Of a stretch of 64,000 nucleotides of DNA, positions 12,856 to 25,290 are shown piece after piece (position 1 is the stretch's first letter; each line of letters starts with the position of its first letter). Below the pieces are notes generated by a model. The model was not told the origin of the DNA and searched no databases. It worked only from the letters and a program-made list of their open reading frames with translations. Position numbers and translations under genes: made by a program. This DNA is from Siniperca chuatsi (taxonomy: Eukaryota; Chordata; Actinopteri; Centrarchiformes; Sinipercidae): the NCBI RefSeq assembly GCF_020085105.1, contig NC_058062.1:968001-1032000 (forward strand). The letters run 5' to 3'.

Positions 12856-13128
12856 AATCTCAGAAACCCATCGGCCATCGTCTGATGATGAGCTTTTTAG
12901 CAATCTCAGAACCCCAGAGATTAGCTTTTTTTTAAATGTATCTGACGATTCAAATGTAGATACAACTGCGATTGCTAATCGGACTGTTAAACATTACAGG
13001 AAGAGGACGTCTTGGCCCGGGTATCCGTTATCGGGATGTCTGCTGGCTACACCAGAAGCCCTGAAACATTGGCCGTTGCCCTCAGAGGCTGAATCGACGT
13101 GAGACGATAGCCGATGGGTTCTGAGATT
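12856..13128. mobile_element. 273-bp inverted-repeat (MITE-like) element
   Basis: Bases 12856-12883 and 13101-13128 are inverted copies (AATCTCAGAA..CCATCGG and its complement) with only a few differences. The 217-base interior has no coding potential. Size and structure fit a small non-autonomous DNA transposon; target-site duplications are not obvious. Confidence 0.5.
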
Positions 13129-13370
13129 GGAAGCAACTGTACCAGTAGTAGTATCAGTAGTGGTAGTTGCAGCAGTAGTAGCATTAGAGTAGAAGCAACT
13201 GTAGTAGTAATTATAATGAAACAAACTTGAAACTAAGTAGTTCGTACGAAGAGTCGTCTGACTACGTCTAAAGTCGAGTGTTTCGAAAAGCCTCCTCTGA
13301 AAGAGGGGAGGGACTAGACAAACATACAAATGGAGATTATGGCGCACTCACACAAAGTGACTTTACACCG

Positions 13371-13415
13371 ATCAGAATCAGAAATACTTTATTGATCCCC
13401 GAGGGGGAAACTCTA
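13371..13415 (+). repeat. repeat R3 (TTTATTGATCCCCGAGG)
   Basis: Carries CAGAAATACTTTATTGATCC, found again at 29231-29272 (+) and, in reverse, at 47454-47498. This is a common short interspersed sequence in fish genomes, usually the 3' end of a retroelement. Confidence 0.65.
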
Positions 13416-15229
13416 CTGCGTAAAGTGGGCGTGATTCTTGGATCAGAAAGTTAGACGCAGCCCCTCAATTCTGCTGTCGGAAAGGAGGTTTCAGACGCTG
13501 TTCAACGGTCCCACAAACACTTAGCTGGAGGCATAGTGATGCTTTTAGTGAGGTCCAAGGCAGGATGCTGTCAAACCCATCACCGCACAAGGACGTCAGT
13601 ATTGGTCCATTCTGCAAAACCCTGAAACACGTTCCATGATTTTATATCCAGTGCCTGCACGTGGTGACTACATTTTGGTTAACTTTAGGGAAAGATCATG
13701 GTTAATAATAAGGTAAAACAAAAAGGGAAAGGAAATACATCGTGAGGTGCAGAATTGTTCAATATTAATTAATTAATTCAATAATTAAAATTCCTAGGAT
13801 ACTGGGCTGGATGTTCTAGGTTTGTCCTTCATATTTCATCATAAACTAAATGTATTTCCACAACAAGTCTGTTTTTTGTACGTGTGAGATATTCACACAA
13901 AACCAAGTAGGAAGTTAATTTCATCATCACTGCTGGAGCTTGAACCAGCTGTGGGAACAGAAATGAAGGGTTGGTTTGGACCCGGCGTGCAATATCTTAA
14001 ACAGTCACACTCAGTCAAGTCAGGACAGGTGAGAACAGTTCAATGCAGAAATATTATCATCATCATCAGCAGTTTAACTTTATTAAGGTCTTGCCCATCT
14101 CGTGTCACCCTGCCCAGGAGATGAATCACTGTTCAACTCAACATGAGAAACGGCCTGCGACTGAAACGGGTCAAAATGTCAAAATGACGGAAATAATAAA
14201 CCTGAGGTTGGAAACATCTACATAGCTGCTGGTGCAGAGCTAATGGAACTAGTTCAGTTTTTAAAATCTCCACGTTGACATGTATTAAAAGGGAAAGGCC
14301 ACCCTAAATCCACTTGTTCCCAGTAGCTCCAGTGGAGTTTGTTGGCAGCTTGTCGTCTGGTTGTTGTTTCAGAAACTAAAGGACATTTTAGTTTCAGGGC
14401 TTTTTTGTCTCTTGTAAGAGAGATAATGTATCTCAAGAGACTTCCTGCTGAAATAAAAGGTTAAACAGAGCTGCCAACAGCAGTAGATATGATTGTGACG
14501 GTGTGAGAGTCTCTGAGGTTAGATTAATTTTCCTTTTAATATCACTGCTGTATCTCCTTGACAAAATGAAGGCTTTGTGTGGTTTACAGAAAACTATATT
14601 TTCAGTGGGCAGGTGCAAAGTCAAAGCATAGGAGCTTTGTTATATACAGGAAGTTAGTATGTTGTAGAATTTGCTAAATAATTTGCTACAAATTTTGTAT
14701 TTTTTTCTGACGTAATCGTAGAAAAGGTTTCAGTCGTAGTCATCTGGACCCTGTTTTCAGAATCAAGACGTTTCGGCTCCCATCCGGAAGTCATTCTCAA
14801 TTGACGATGGAACATTCCTGGACGAATGAGGGACTACACTGTCTTTCTGATGTAATGTTTTCGGTATTTTAGGGATTTTATCAACTTGGTGCGAATTTGA
14901 ACTTCACAGCTAAAAAGAGTCCACCAGAACTTTATTCATGGCAGCGTAGAGACGACTTTGAAACCGTGTAGACCTTCGCTTCGGGAAATCAAGAGCTGGA
15001 TTTTGCTGGTCTGCAATTTCACAATAAATCCCTAGGAAGTTTGCTGGAAAGAACTTTGTAATTTGGGAGTAATTAAAGGGAAACCAGAGACAAAGTTCTG
15101 GCCTGGTCACACCAAGAATTAAAACTGCAAAATTTTGCAGCAAATTCAATTCATTTCAATGCAGTCGCTGCAATTAGTGGATTCGCTTGTGGGGGCCAAA
15201 GTAAATCTTCACTTTGACTGAGTTTGCTG

Positions 15230-15430
15230 ACCACTAGCAGGCTCGTTAGCTCGGAGAGCTTGATTTCCCCTCTTCAGTAACTCTTTATTGAATGAAATGG
15301 TGAACAGAGCAGTAGAGAGAAAACAGAGAGAAGCTGCAGAAGCTATGTTTACTGACTAGCGCTAGCACGGCCGGCTAGCAAGTTAGTGGTTAGCTTGCCA
15401 GCTACAGCAGTTCACCAACTAGCCCTGCGA
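15230..15430 (-). repeat. repeat R4, GCTAGC-rich
   Basis: In reverse orientation it matches 39800-39990 in gene D intron 2 (shared TAGCGCTAGTCAGT, AGCTTCTCTC and CACCATTTC words in the same order). Confidence 0.55.
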
Positions 15431-16593
15431 GTAGTAAGTCACTGCGTCACCGAGACTCTAAATATTTCACAAAGATGCAGCCATTCATTTGGCTGTAGCA
15501 CGTTCTGGTGTGACCGGGTCTTTAGACTATTACTTTAGCAGGTTAGTTACTTTCTTCTATGAGCAGTCATTGATTTTCAGGAGTGTCCTTGAAAGAACTG
15601 CTCCATTTAAACACAACTTACAGAAAACTGAAGTGCACTTGATTTGGAAGGAGCTCACTGCAAAGCTAACTAATTATGGAATTAATAAGAAAACAGCAGT
15701 TGATCCTTAAAAACTGCTGTTTTGTGAGCACATTTCGTAACATGACTTCATGTTACCTGCAGCCGCTGGTTGTGTAAGAATAGTTTCTTTGTTTCCCCCG
15801 AGAAGTGCCAATCACAGGTTTGAATCCAGCTCTGAATGAGTTCATCCCTTGGGGCCCGACGTGGACTCTGCACCCTGGATACAGTCACTGCTGTTTGCAT
15901 CTGTTTTCCTCTTCCTAATAATTTCTGTTTGAACAGAGGCTCAGCAGAGTCGATCACACCCTGATCAGCGCTGCAGCATGTCACACACTGGACGACGGTA
16001 AAGAAAATAATTGTGAAACTGCCGGCAACACTTGCTTTGCAGTAATCAGTAAATCTTAAATCTCGCATGTTAACAAACCAGTTTCTACACCCTGATCCTG
16101 ACCTCCTGCCCCTCGCGGGTTCCTGCTAGTATAATGCAAGTCTTTCTCTGCTCAGTGACACAGTGACAGGAGTGTTGCCCAGAGCCATCCCATCACTCAC
16201 CAGGGTCTGTCACCAGTAATCCACCTCTGCAGGCCCAGCGAGTCTTCTCGCAAACTTAACCCCGATCAGAGGTCGTTTCCACCTGCCGAAACAATTTATC
16301 AAGTTCTTCAGCGGTGTCAAGTGCACAGAAAGGACTGTATGCTTAAAAGATTGAATACTAGATGATGGATTGTCACAGTTTACTAAAGCAAGAAAGCACA
16401 GAGTTAAACTGGTGCGTGTTTGATGGGTTGCTTGTAGACCGGCTCCCACTCAGTTCGTACAGAACAGCGAGCCACGTCGAGCCGTGCGGCACCGCATGAA
16501 AATAATAAACTCAAGGGAAAGAGATACAATAACGAAGCAGTTCCAATGATGGATGTGATGATTAGATAAGAGAGCAGAGATTAGCTTACATTA

Positions 16594-16594
<1 letters not shown>

Positions 16595-16646
<52 letters not shown>
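16595..16646. repeat. (TG)n microsatellite
   Basis: About 26 uninterrupted TG dinucleotides. Confidence 0.95.
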
Positions 16647-16649
<3 letters not shown>

Positions 16650-17837
16650 ACGTGCACATAAACCTGAACCGTGTCATCGCTGCAGTCACTAGAATGACTC
16701 TTTAACCGCAGGTATTTTTCCTGATAACTAGCTTGAGTAAATGACAGTTTCAGTATGGCAAACTTTTGTATTCACTTCCTATCTATCAATCAATCAATCT
16801 ATCAATAAACTGTGGCATGACCTCAGGGCTCACAGTTTATAGCGTTGATATAGTTTATAGAGTTTGTTATAATAAGCGTCTCTGCTCTTCAGTCACGAAG
16901 CCTTGCGGCTCTCTTCCAGCCTCGGGCTGTTGGATCTGCATGACTCGAAACTACCGTGGAGGAGAGCTCAGGTTTGATATGAAGGGAGGAGTGGAAAGGA
17001 CGTTACTTGCATCGCAGGGGACAATGTCAACACCCAGAAGGACTTTCAAAAACATTTTGGGACATGCTTAAATACCGTCTCGCCTTTTACCTAAAACAAA
17101 TCTTTTTATGGGAAGCACGTCTGCCATCTGTAAGGCTTCTCTCTGATTACATTACATAATTACAACGTGAGCAGTCAGAATTATAATTCAAGATATCTGC
17201 GACTGCAGTCTACTGAGAACAAACACGAAATAATCCAAATAAATTTCGACCAGATCGCGTCTGTCATGGTGTTGCTGCAGCACCTGGAAACACACTGAAG
17301 GTTAACAAACAGCCGTAAAGTGGAAATGTGAAATCAGAGAGGGGGTGCAGAGCTGTGTTGGTGAAGACCGCCCTCCTGTGGCAGAAGGGCAGAACCGCAG
17401 CTCCATCTCTTCACCGTGTCCTGCACTTTATTATAAATAAATAATGTCAGATGTCACAATTTTAAGGCAAGTTATACAATGCAGTCTTGGAGTGTAAATG
17501 TGCAGGTCAGCTGCTATAACAAAGTCCTACCCTGTTATGTAAAGCACATACATTTTCGCCACACCTAATTATAAAATAAAATATTTGCTACTACTTCCTG
17601 CTTCGTGAGGGGGCGGGGCTCACGGTGTACGTCCAGTGATGCAGCAATTTAGTTTATGCACTGTGATGTCATCCATCTCTCGTATTGTCACAACCTGGAC
17701 TCGGGGAAGCAGCACAGCGACGAGCCTCCATAAATCCTCGTAGCTCTTACAGAAACTCCTGCGCACGAATGAGCGTATCCCTGCACGCTCACTCGCTACT
17801 GACTGACTGGAGGCCCTGTCGAGACGGTGACCTCTAC

Positions 17838-17930
17838 GGCAGTGGTGCCCAACATGGGGGTCAGGACGCCTAAAAGGGGTCGCACGATAGACCTGAGGGG
17901 TCACAAGATGATTAACGAGTCAGGAAAAAA
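17838..17930. repeat. repeat R6 (GGGGTCACAAGATGATTA)
   Basis: Contains GGGGTCGCAC..GAGGGGTCACAAGATGATTA. Related copies are at about 26155-26290, 33835-33970 and 36130-36180. It is probably a non-autonomous DNA transposon family common in fish. Confidence 0.5.
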
Positions 17931-18094
17931 GGGGAAAACATATTTGTGCAACATGGAATCATGTTCTGATGCATGATTTTCTGTTATCTTTGTGAAACAC
18001 TTTCACGTCTTTATGACAGTTAAAGGTATAAAAACAGCATGTTGCTTTGCTTTAAGTGCTCTCAGCTCGTAGAAATATTAAACCACTGATGAGC

Positions 18095-18480
18095 TGTCGG
18101 GCCCCTGTGAGGCGTCGTCCGGAGGCTCAGGGGCCCCTGATGGACAGGGAGCAGAGGCCACTGCCATCGTGGCCCCGGGGCGAACATGATGCAGTTTGAG
18201 CAGGAAGGAGCTGATTATACGGACTTTTATTAGGCTTACAGGGACTACTTTACCCTGAATTTAGCCTCTCAGGCAGCACATCTTTGCAGGCAGGCCTCAA
18301 CGTGTTCGACCAATCAAAGACCAGGGTTAGAGTCACACGGTCACGTCTTTAGTAAAATTTCTAGAAAATTGGGTAAGAGTTTATTTATAAAAGCTAAAAA
18401 CAAAACATTGTTGGATAAAAAGAGAAAGGGATTAAAATAATAAAATAAAATAAACTCCAGATGGGCTTCTAAAGTCATCT
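18095..18480 (-). repeat. inverted partial copy of the gene B 5' region
   Basis: Reverse-complemented, 18190-18330 matches gene B intron 1 at about 22722-22861, and the match continues more weakly to about 22605. Bases 18095-18156 match 23514-23575 upstream of gene B with two differences. The roughly 650 bp between these two stretches at gene B, including exon 1 and the promoter, is replaced here by about 37 bp. Confidence 0.65.
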
Positions 18481-19014
18481 CACCAAGGAAAGAGATACAG
18501 GAGATAAATGTTAAATCAGTAAATATAATGTAAAAGTTTGTGATTTTCTAAAAGGCCCAAAAACTTGTGCAGAGTTTGGTTGGTGGCTTGTCAGTAATTT
18601 CTCAGGTGGGTTATTAACTTTATGTCGGACTATAACTATTTATTGCACTGCAGAAATCATCTGATCAAGTCTCTTATTGAGTCCTAAAAGTCGTATTTTC
18701 TTAAAACCACTGAAAATAAACTGCCAGTTCAGCATGAACCGCGTGGACAACATCTACTGCAGTAATTTGCCTTTTTCTGTCGTCTTTCAGGAGAGGGTTC
18801 GACACAGATCTGAAACCAAACGTTACACAACAACAATCAATCAAAATACTGAGACTTTACTCATTTTTGCCTTGATTTGATATCCTGCCTGAAAACGTAG
18901 ATTCAATATTTAAAATGTTTCCTCATCGGCCGTCATACATCGGAAACGATTCTCTTTAATAAAGTCAAACAAACCGATAAATAAACGCACGAACCACAGA
19001 AACGATGTCAGACT

Positions 19015-19020
19015 TTTATT
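19015..19020 (-). terminator. poly(A) signal of keratin gene B
   Basis: AATAAA on the minus strand, 66 nt past the conserved-frame stop of gene B. Confidence 0.65.
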
Positions 19021-19085
19021 CAAGAACCTCAGACAGACTCAGTTCACAGTTTACAGCATCTGATTGGTCGGAGGTGTTTCCTGTT

Positions 19086-20841
19086 TTATTTGCTGCTGGT
19101 CACCACGTTTCCAGAGGAGTCCACTTCCTGCACGATGGTCACCACCTTGGTGGTGGTGGTGGTGGTGTGGAGGTGGTGCTGCAGAAACACAGGACGGAAA
19201 AGAAATAATTCAGTTCATCTTGGCTTTTTTTATTTATTTATTTGTCTTTATTTTCTGTCTGAAGAGACTTAAACTGATTTTTTTATTCATTGTGTCAAAA
19301 TAATGAGATAAAAAAGTGAAAATCGTGATACAAAAATCACAATTTCATTAGTATTTTTAGCCACGTTAGCAGCGTAGCTCTGTGGATGCTAATGGCGTTC
19401 CCATCAGCCTCAGCTGCGCTCTGTGTTTACTGCTAACCAGCTAATGTTAGCATGCTGCTGTTAGCATTTAGCTCAAAGTGTACAGCCTCACAGAGCTGCT
19501 CGCACGGCTGCAGACTCACGTTTCATCCCTTTCTTCTCTTTTTCTGGTTGAGTTTCCATAAAAGAGTGGATTAGAGGTAATAAACATGTGGAAGTGATGG
19601 ACTTTGGTTAAAGATGCTTTGTGAGGATTTGTCCTCTGCTGTGAAAACACCCTGAGGTCAGTGAGCTGTTTCCTGCGCTCACCTCTCAGTCTCTCCGTCC
19701 AGCAGCCTCCTGTACTCGCCGATCTCCAGCTCCAGCCTGGTCTTGATGTCCAGCAGGTCCACGTACAGGACCCTCTGGTTCTCCAGGTCGGTCCTCAGCT
19801 GGTCCAGCTGGTCCTCCAGAGCCCCCACCTGCCTCTGGAAACCTGCCAGCATGTTGGCGTAGCGGCTCCTGGTCTCAGCCAGAGTCGCCTCCAGAGCTCC
19901 TTTCTGTTCAGGAGGACAGTCACTTTGACTTCAAGGGCTTTAAAAACCCCTCAAACGTTTCATATTCACATTCATATGGAAGCTCATTTCGGCCAGAAAA
20001 GAAACAAAATGGATGTAAAGTTTCAAAAATTAACCTCTGAGATACTTTGTCAAAGTTATGATACAGTTAATAATAAGTCGTGCAAGCATTTATATTTCCA
20101 TCAGCTGGAACTTTTCTTCAGTTTGTTCTCTTTTCCCGACAGAAATGGTTCGACGGTGATGAAGGTGAAAATAACTTTAAGGGTTAAATATCAGAATTCA
20201 GTCGTCAATAACAGACAAGTCAAACCTTTTTATAGATCTATTTTTTCCTCCAAAAAAACATATATATTATTATTTTATATATATGTTTTTTTTGGGGGGG
20301 AATAGATTAATAATAATAATTATTATTATATATAATAAAATATAATAATAATAATGTCGACAAAATCCCGGAATCAAACCTGGTTTGTTGTGGTTATGTG
20401 GTCCACATCTTAACCACTGGGCCACCGGACACCCGGATTAAGGTTTTCAACAACCTGTTTTTTATTTAGATTTTAATGTTTTTATATTGTTTTCCGACAC
20501 AAAGTCGTGAACTGAAAATATACAAAAGTCAAAATCTAAAGAAAACAAGATCAATACATATGATAAATACATCCGTATATAAATATCAATATGTTATCAA
20601 TACATCAGTAAATAGATAAATATAATATAATTAGTAAATTCATTTTAAAGAGGAGAAAGTAGTTTGTAGCCTGTTTTCACCCAAATTATTATTTTTTTAA
20701 AGTGTTTTGTTTATTTATTTTTTTACTTAACTAATTTAAGTGTTTTTTTTAATTGTCAACTTTATTTATACAACCCAAAATCACAAACTGCAAATTTGTC
20801 TCAAGCGACTTCACTTCACGACGTGTGTGTATATATATATA

Positions 20842-20916
<75 letters not shown>

Positions 20917-23290
20917 GTGTGTATGTATATATATATATATTTCATGCAAGTCAATAGACTCAGTGTATTGATCGTTCGGTCACCTTGCTTTTCTGAGCCT
21001 GCAGTTTGATCTCCAGAGTCTGAAGCGTTTGTCTGATCTCTCCGATCTCAGACTTGGACGTCTGCAGGGTCTCAGTGCTCACAGCCACCTCTTGGGTCAG
21101 CTCGGCCGTCTGTGGAGGACAGGTATCAATATTGTTATTGATCGGATATCGGGATATCAGACGGCAGCTTGATGTGTTATCTGCTAAACTTTCTGGAACA
21201 GATCGCAGTTTAAAGGTGATATATGAAGAAAAGATGTGACCATTCAACTATTTTCACTCAACCCTAACAAACACAAGGTCCTTTAGTAGCTGTTCTGGAG
21301 CTTTCAGCCGCATTACATGATCTTCTTCAGCAATTAAGTTCAAGAACGAACTTTCAGTCTCAAAACCAAAAAACTAAAACTTAGAAAACTGAAAAACAGA
21401 AGTGGTTTTAGTGTAACTGTGGTTGGAGCTGGTTTTGGACAGAAGGGGGCAGCAGTGACCAGGTTCAGAGCAGAAAACAGGACTTGGTGGTCTCACCTTG
21501 GACTGGAACCAGGACTCCAGTTCTCTGCGGTTCTTGGTGGTGATGGTCTCGTAGTGTTCTCTGATTCCGGCCATGACGGCGGACAGGTCCTGCTGAGGAG
21601 CGGCGTCCACCTCCACGTTCACCTGACCTCCCATCTGAGACCGCAGAGCCAGCAGGTCCTGCAGGAGGAACCCGGTTACACTTCTGTCTTTTGATCTTTG
21701 TGTTTCTTTTTCTGTCTGGTTTCACTGGTCTCACCTCCTCGTGGTTCTTCTTGAGCTGGATGAGTTCCTCCCCCAGCGAGTCGATCTGCATCTGCAGGTC
21801 GACCCGGCTCAAAGCCAGCTCGTCCAGGACCCTCTTCAGCCCGGCGATGTCGGCCTCCACCGACTGACGCATGGCCAGCTCGTTATCGTACCTGAAAAAA
21901 ACACGAATACGAGTTCAGGAAACTCACCTGAATGTTGAAATGATTGGGAAAACGAGCTCAGAAAAAGATAAACGTCATGAGATTATTTCAGGATGCGGAC
22001 TTGGAGCTGGCCACCTGGGAAGTCTCACACTCACTTGACTTTGAAGTCATCGGTGGCCAGCTTGGCGTTGTCGATGGCGAGGACGAGGGCGGCGTTTCCG
22101 TGAGCAGCTAATTTGATCTGAGCGGGAAGGAAGAGAAAAACTGTGTGAACAACTGGCAGTTTGGCTAAAAGGCTTCAGTAGATTTCATTCAGCTTTTTTA
22201 AAGATAAAATAAACAAACAAACACATTGAGTGGCTGCAAGGAGCTCTGCGGCCACCAGGTGGCTCTAAAAACCAGCAAACGTGTGCTCCCAGTTTTCACT
22301 TTTTTAATTGATTCATTTATGTCTTTATTTTACTGTTTTATATTTATATAATCTCTGCTAAAACATCTGAATATGTTTCACCAGGTTAAATGATTACTTA
22401 CAGAATGCAGCAAGTTTTTAAAACTGTTAACAAATGATTTAGTCTTTCCTCATAATTAGTTTTTTTGTGACACAATTTATATCACAAAAATAAATCACAA
22501 AATATCTCAAATGTTTTTTTGTTTTTTTTTTCAATGTCATGCTAATGTATTTTATTTTTATTTTGTTTTTTTTGCTTGGCCATTTATAAAATCTAATTAA
22601 GTTCTTTTTTAAGCCCATGTGGATTTAGTTTAATCTCACCTGCACAATCCTTTTTTTTTATCCAACAATGTTTTTTTAATGTTTTTTTAATGTTTTGCTT
22701 TGCACCTCGTAACTACATCTCCATCCCTGGTCTTTGATTGGTTGAACACGTTGAGGCCTGCTTGCAAAGATGTGCTGCCTGAGAGGCTAAATTCAGGGTA
22801 AAGTAATCCCACTAAGCCTAATAAATGTCCGTATAATCTGCTCCTTCCTGCTCAAACTGCAGATTTTCTGTCCTTCAGTTCTCACCTGGTCCTGCAGGTC
22901 TTTGATGCGGACGTTGAAGCCGCTGAAGTTGTGAGCCTCCGGTGCGGCTCTGCTCTCCATGAACTGCCTGATCTTCAGCTCCAGCTCGCCGTTGGCCTTC
23001 TCCAGCTTGCGCACCTTCTCCAGGTAGGTGGCCAGGCGGTCGTTGAGGTTCTGCATGGTGGCTTTCTCGCTGACAGAGACGTCAATGGCATCGCCCAGGT
23101 TGGAGGCACCACCGGCAGAGAAGGAGGAGGAGGACTGGGAGACACGGACTCCAGATCCTCCGGCTCCTCCGTACATGCTGCCGGCCCTCATGCTCCCCAG
23201 GCGGGAGGAGGAGGTCACGGAGGGGGCCGTCATGATGGAGCTCCTCATGGGGGAGGACACATAGCTGCTGTGGCTGGAGAAGGAGGTCAT
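19086..23290 (-). CDS. type I keratin, gene B (tail exon out of frame)
   Basis: Acidic keratin. Exons 5' to 3': 22886-23290, 22035-22117, 21735-21891, 21497-21658, 20984-21109, 19683-19903, 19086-19178. The Ser-rich head (about 1-75) carries [12 protein letters not shown]. The rod (about 76-384) opens with [20 protein letters not shown] and closes with [10 protein letters not shown]. The last exon encodes a recognisable tail ([20 protein letters not shown]) ending at 19086. It is 93 bp, however, whereas the phase-2 junction shared by A, C and D needs 1 mod 3. Splicing as seen in the neighbours therefore gives [15 protein letters not shown] residues and a stop at 19139 (397 aa instead of about 415). 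The missing base lies in an ACC run, so a slippage allele or an assembly error is likely; an unseen extra exon is possible. The rest of the gene looks functional. Confidence 0.85.
20362..20436 (-). repeat. tRNA-like SINE head or tRNA pseudogene
   Basis: Lies in gene B intron 5. The minus strand has an A-box-like TGGCCCAGTGG (20414-20424) and a B-box GGTTTGATTCC (20370-20380) at tRNA-like spacing, with a partly paired T arm. The acceptor and anticodon arms do not fold properly, so a working tRNA is unlikely. Confidence 0.5.
20828..20940. repeat. (AT)n microsatellite
   Basis: Long AT run with GTGT interruptions, in gene B intron 5 about 45 bases from the exon 5 splice donor. Confidence 0.95.
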
Positions 23291-23354
23291 GGCTGAGGGT
23301 CGGCTGGTCGTCGGCTCTGAGCAGAGAGTGAAGAGCTGCTGGGACGTCGCCTCC

Positions 23355-23361
23355 TTTTATG
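23355..23361 (-). promoter_or_regulatory. TATA-like box, gene B
   Basis: CATAAAA within GGCATAAAAGGAGGCGACG on the minus strand, 65-70 nt before the ATG. The 13-base core GGCATAAAAGGAG is identical in gene C. The sequence just upstream (23370-23440) is rich in C on the minus strand, with CACCC-like words. Confidence 0.65.
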
Positions 23362-23579
23362 CCTCAAAATGACGGGGGGGTAAGGGTAAGTCAGGTTGGG
23401 ATGCCAAACATGCCGGCAAGGGGTGGGGGGTGGGGCAAACAGGACTGAGCTGAACAGGTGAGGTACAGCAGGTCGGATGGGTTTCAAGTCTGAGAAAGTC
23501 TCAACACTTTCTCCGCTCCCTGTCCATCAGGGGCCCCTGAGCTTCCGGACGACGTCTCACAGGGGCCCGACAGCTGTTG

Positions 23580-24060
23580 GACCTGATAGTCTGGTCCTGT
23601 CAGTCCTCACAGAGCCCCGAGACCAGACATCTAGTCCGACCACCAACGCCTACTCAACACTCGCTCGGCAAGTTGAGTTTTGAGACTTTGGAGGCGGGGA
23701 CTCAACTTATGTCTGATTGGCTGGAGACGGGGCGCTTGTCTCGCCAGTCGTCACGCCTGCATTCAAGGATTACATCCGGTCATGGCCGCGCACAGATCCT
23801 GCTGTTGTAGGTGAGTCTGGTCGGTTTTTCCCTCTAGGTGCCCATTTGGCAGAGGCGCCAACTCATGAGGAAGACTCTGTTCATGTAAATATACAGAACA
23901 AAGCCTCAGAGCCATATATAGTGATTTCCCCGTATTGCCCAGGACGAAAAAGCTAAATACACTAGCATATGTAGCCAGTGTTAGCCTTGTTATGCAGTGT
24001 GGTCATGCTTCATAACTTAAACACTTAAAGATGCAGCCGCTGCACAGTCTGACTACCTTC
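23580..24060. other. gene-free spacer
   Basis: No exon or recognisable repeat seen between the gene B upstream region and the retrotransposon relic. Confidence 0.5.
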
Positions 24061-25290
24061 AACGATCTCCTCATCTAAGCCATCAACATGTCTCTTAGAC
24101 CCCATTACAACTAGACTGCTTAAAGAAGTTTTACCCCTAGTTAGCACTTCTTTACTGGATATGATCAATCTGTCTTTATTAACAGGCTATGTCTTTTAAA
24201 ATAGCTGACCTCTTCTTAAAAAGCCCACTCTTGATCCAGGGGCTTTAGCCAACTAAAGACCTATATCTAACCTTCCCTTTCTCTCTAACATCCTTGATTA
24301 AGCAGTCGTTAATCAGCTGTGTGACTTCTTGTGATTTTCAGTCAGGGTTTAAAGTGCATCATAGCACAGAGACAGCACTGGTGAAAATTACAAATGACCT
24401 TTTAATTGCATCAGACAGTGGACTTGTCTTGTTAGATCTTAGTGCTGCGTTCGACACCATTTAACTAACCAGGTAACTAAACTTCAAGCAAGCTTAAGGA
24501 CATAAAAACCTTGATGACCTGCAACCTTCTGATGTTAAACTCAGACAAAACTGAAGTTATTGTACTTGGCCCCAAACAGCTCCGAGACACATTATCTAAA
24601 GATATAGTTACTCTAGATGGCGTTGCCCTGGCCTCCAGCAGCACCGTAAGGAACCTCGGAGTTATCTTTGATCAGGATTCATCCTTTAACTCCGACATGA
24701 AACAAACTTCAAGGACTGCCTTCTTTCACCTACGTAACGTTGCAACAATTAGGCACATCCTGTCTCAAAATGATGCCAAAAAACTAGTGCATGCATTTGT
24801 TACTTCTAGGCTGGATTATTGCAATTCCTTATTATCCGGCTGCCCGAATAAGTCCCTTAAGACTCTCCAGTTGATCCAGAATGCTGCAGCACGTGTACTG
24901 ACAAGAACCAGGAAAAGAGATCATATTTCTCCAATATTAGCTTCTCTGCACTGGCTCCCTGTAAAATCCAGAACAGAGTTTAAAATCCTTCTCCTCACCT
25001 ACAAAGCTCTTAACGGTCAGGCACCATCGTATCTTAAAGTGCTCATAATACCTTATTACCCGACTAGAACACTGCACTCCCAGGATGCAGGGTTATTTGT
25101 GGTTCCTAGAGTCTCCAAAAGTTAAATGGGAGCCAGAGCCTTCAGTTATCAAGCTCCTCTCCTGTGGAACCAGGTCCCAGTTTGGGTTCGGGGGGCAGAC
25201 ACTGTCTCCACATTAAAGAGTAGGCTTAAGACTTTCCCCTTTGATAAAGCTTATAGTTAGGGCTGGCATCTATCTATTAATCCCTTTAGG
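24060..25290 (+). mobile_element. L2-like non-LTR retrotransposon relic
   Basis: An open frame at 24511-25125 encodes the region after the reverse transcriptase core (LNSDKTEVIVLGP, NLGVIFD, LDYCNSLLSG, NAAARVLTRTR, LHWLPV), as in L2-like elements of fish. Upstream, RT motif A is readable ([10 protein letters not shown], about 24428-24460) but then breaks, and the sequence jumps to the later part, so the catalytic YADD segment is deleted. The copy cannot be autonomous. Confidence 0.8.

Larger units (their letters stand above)
13420..17835. other. gene-free spacer
   Basis: No exon recognised. It includes a TG run at 16595-16646 and the GCTAGC-rich repeat at about 15230-15430. The rest shows only short, unremarkable open frames. 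Confidence 0.5.

Noticed and set aside
20362..20436. Functional tRNA gene
   Set aside because: The A- and B-box words are present, but the acceptor and anticodon arms do not pair.
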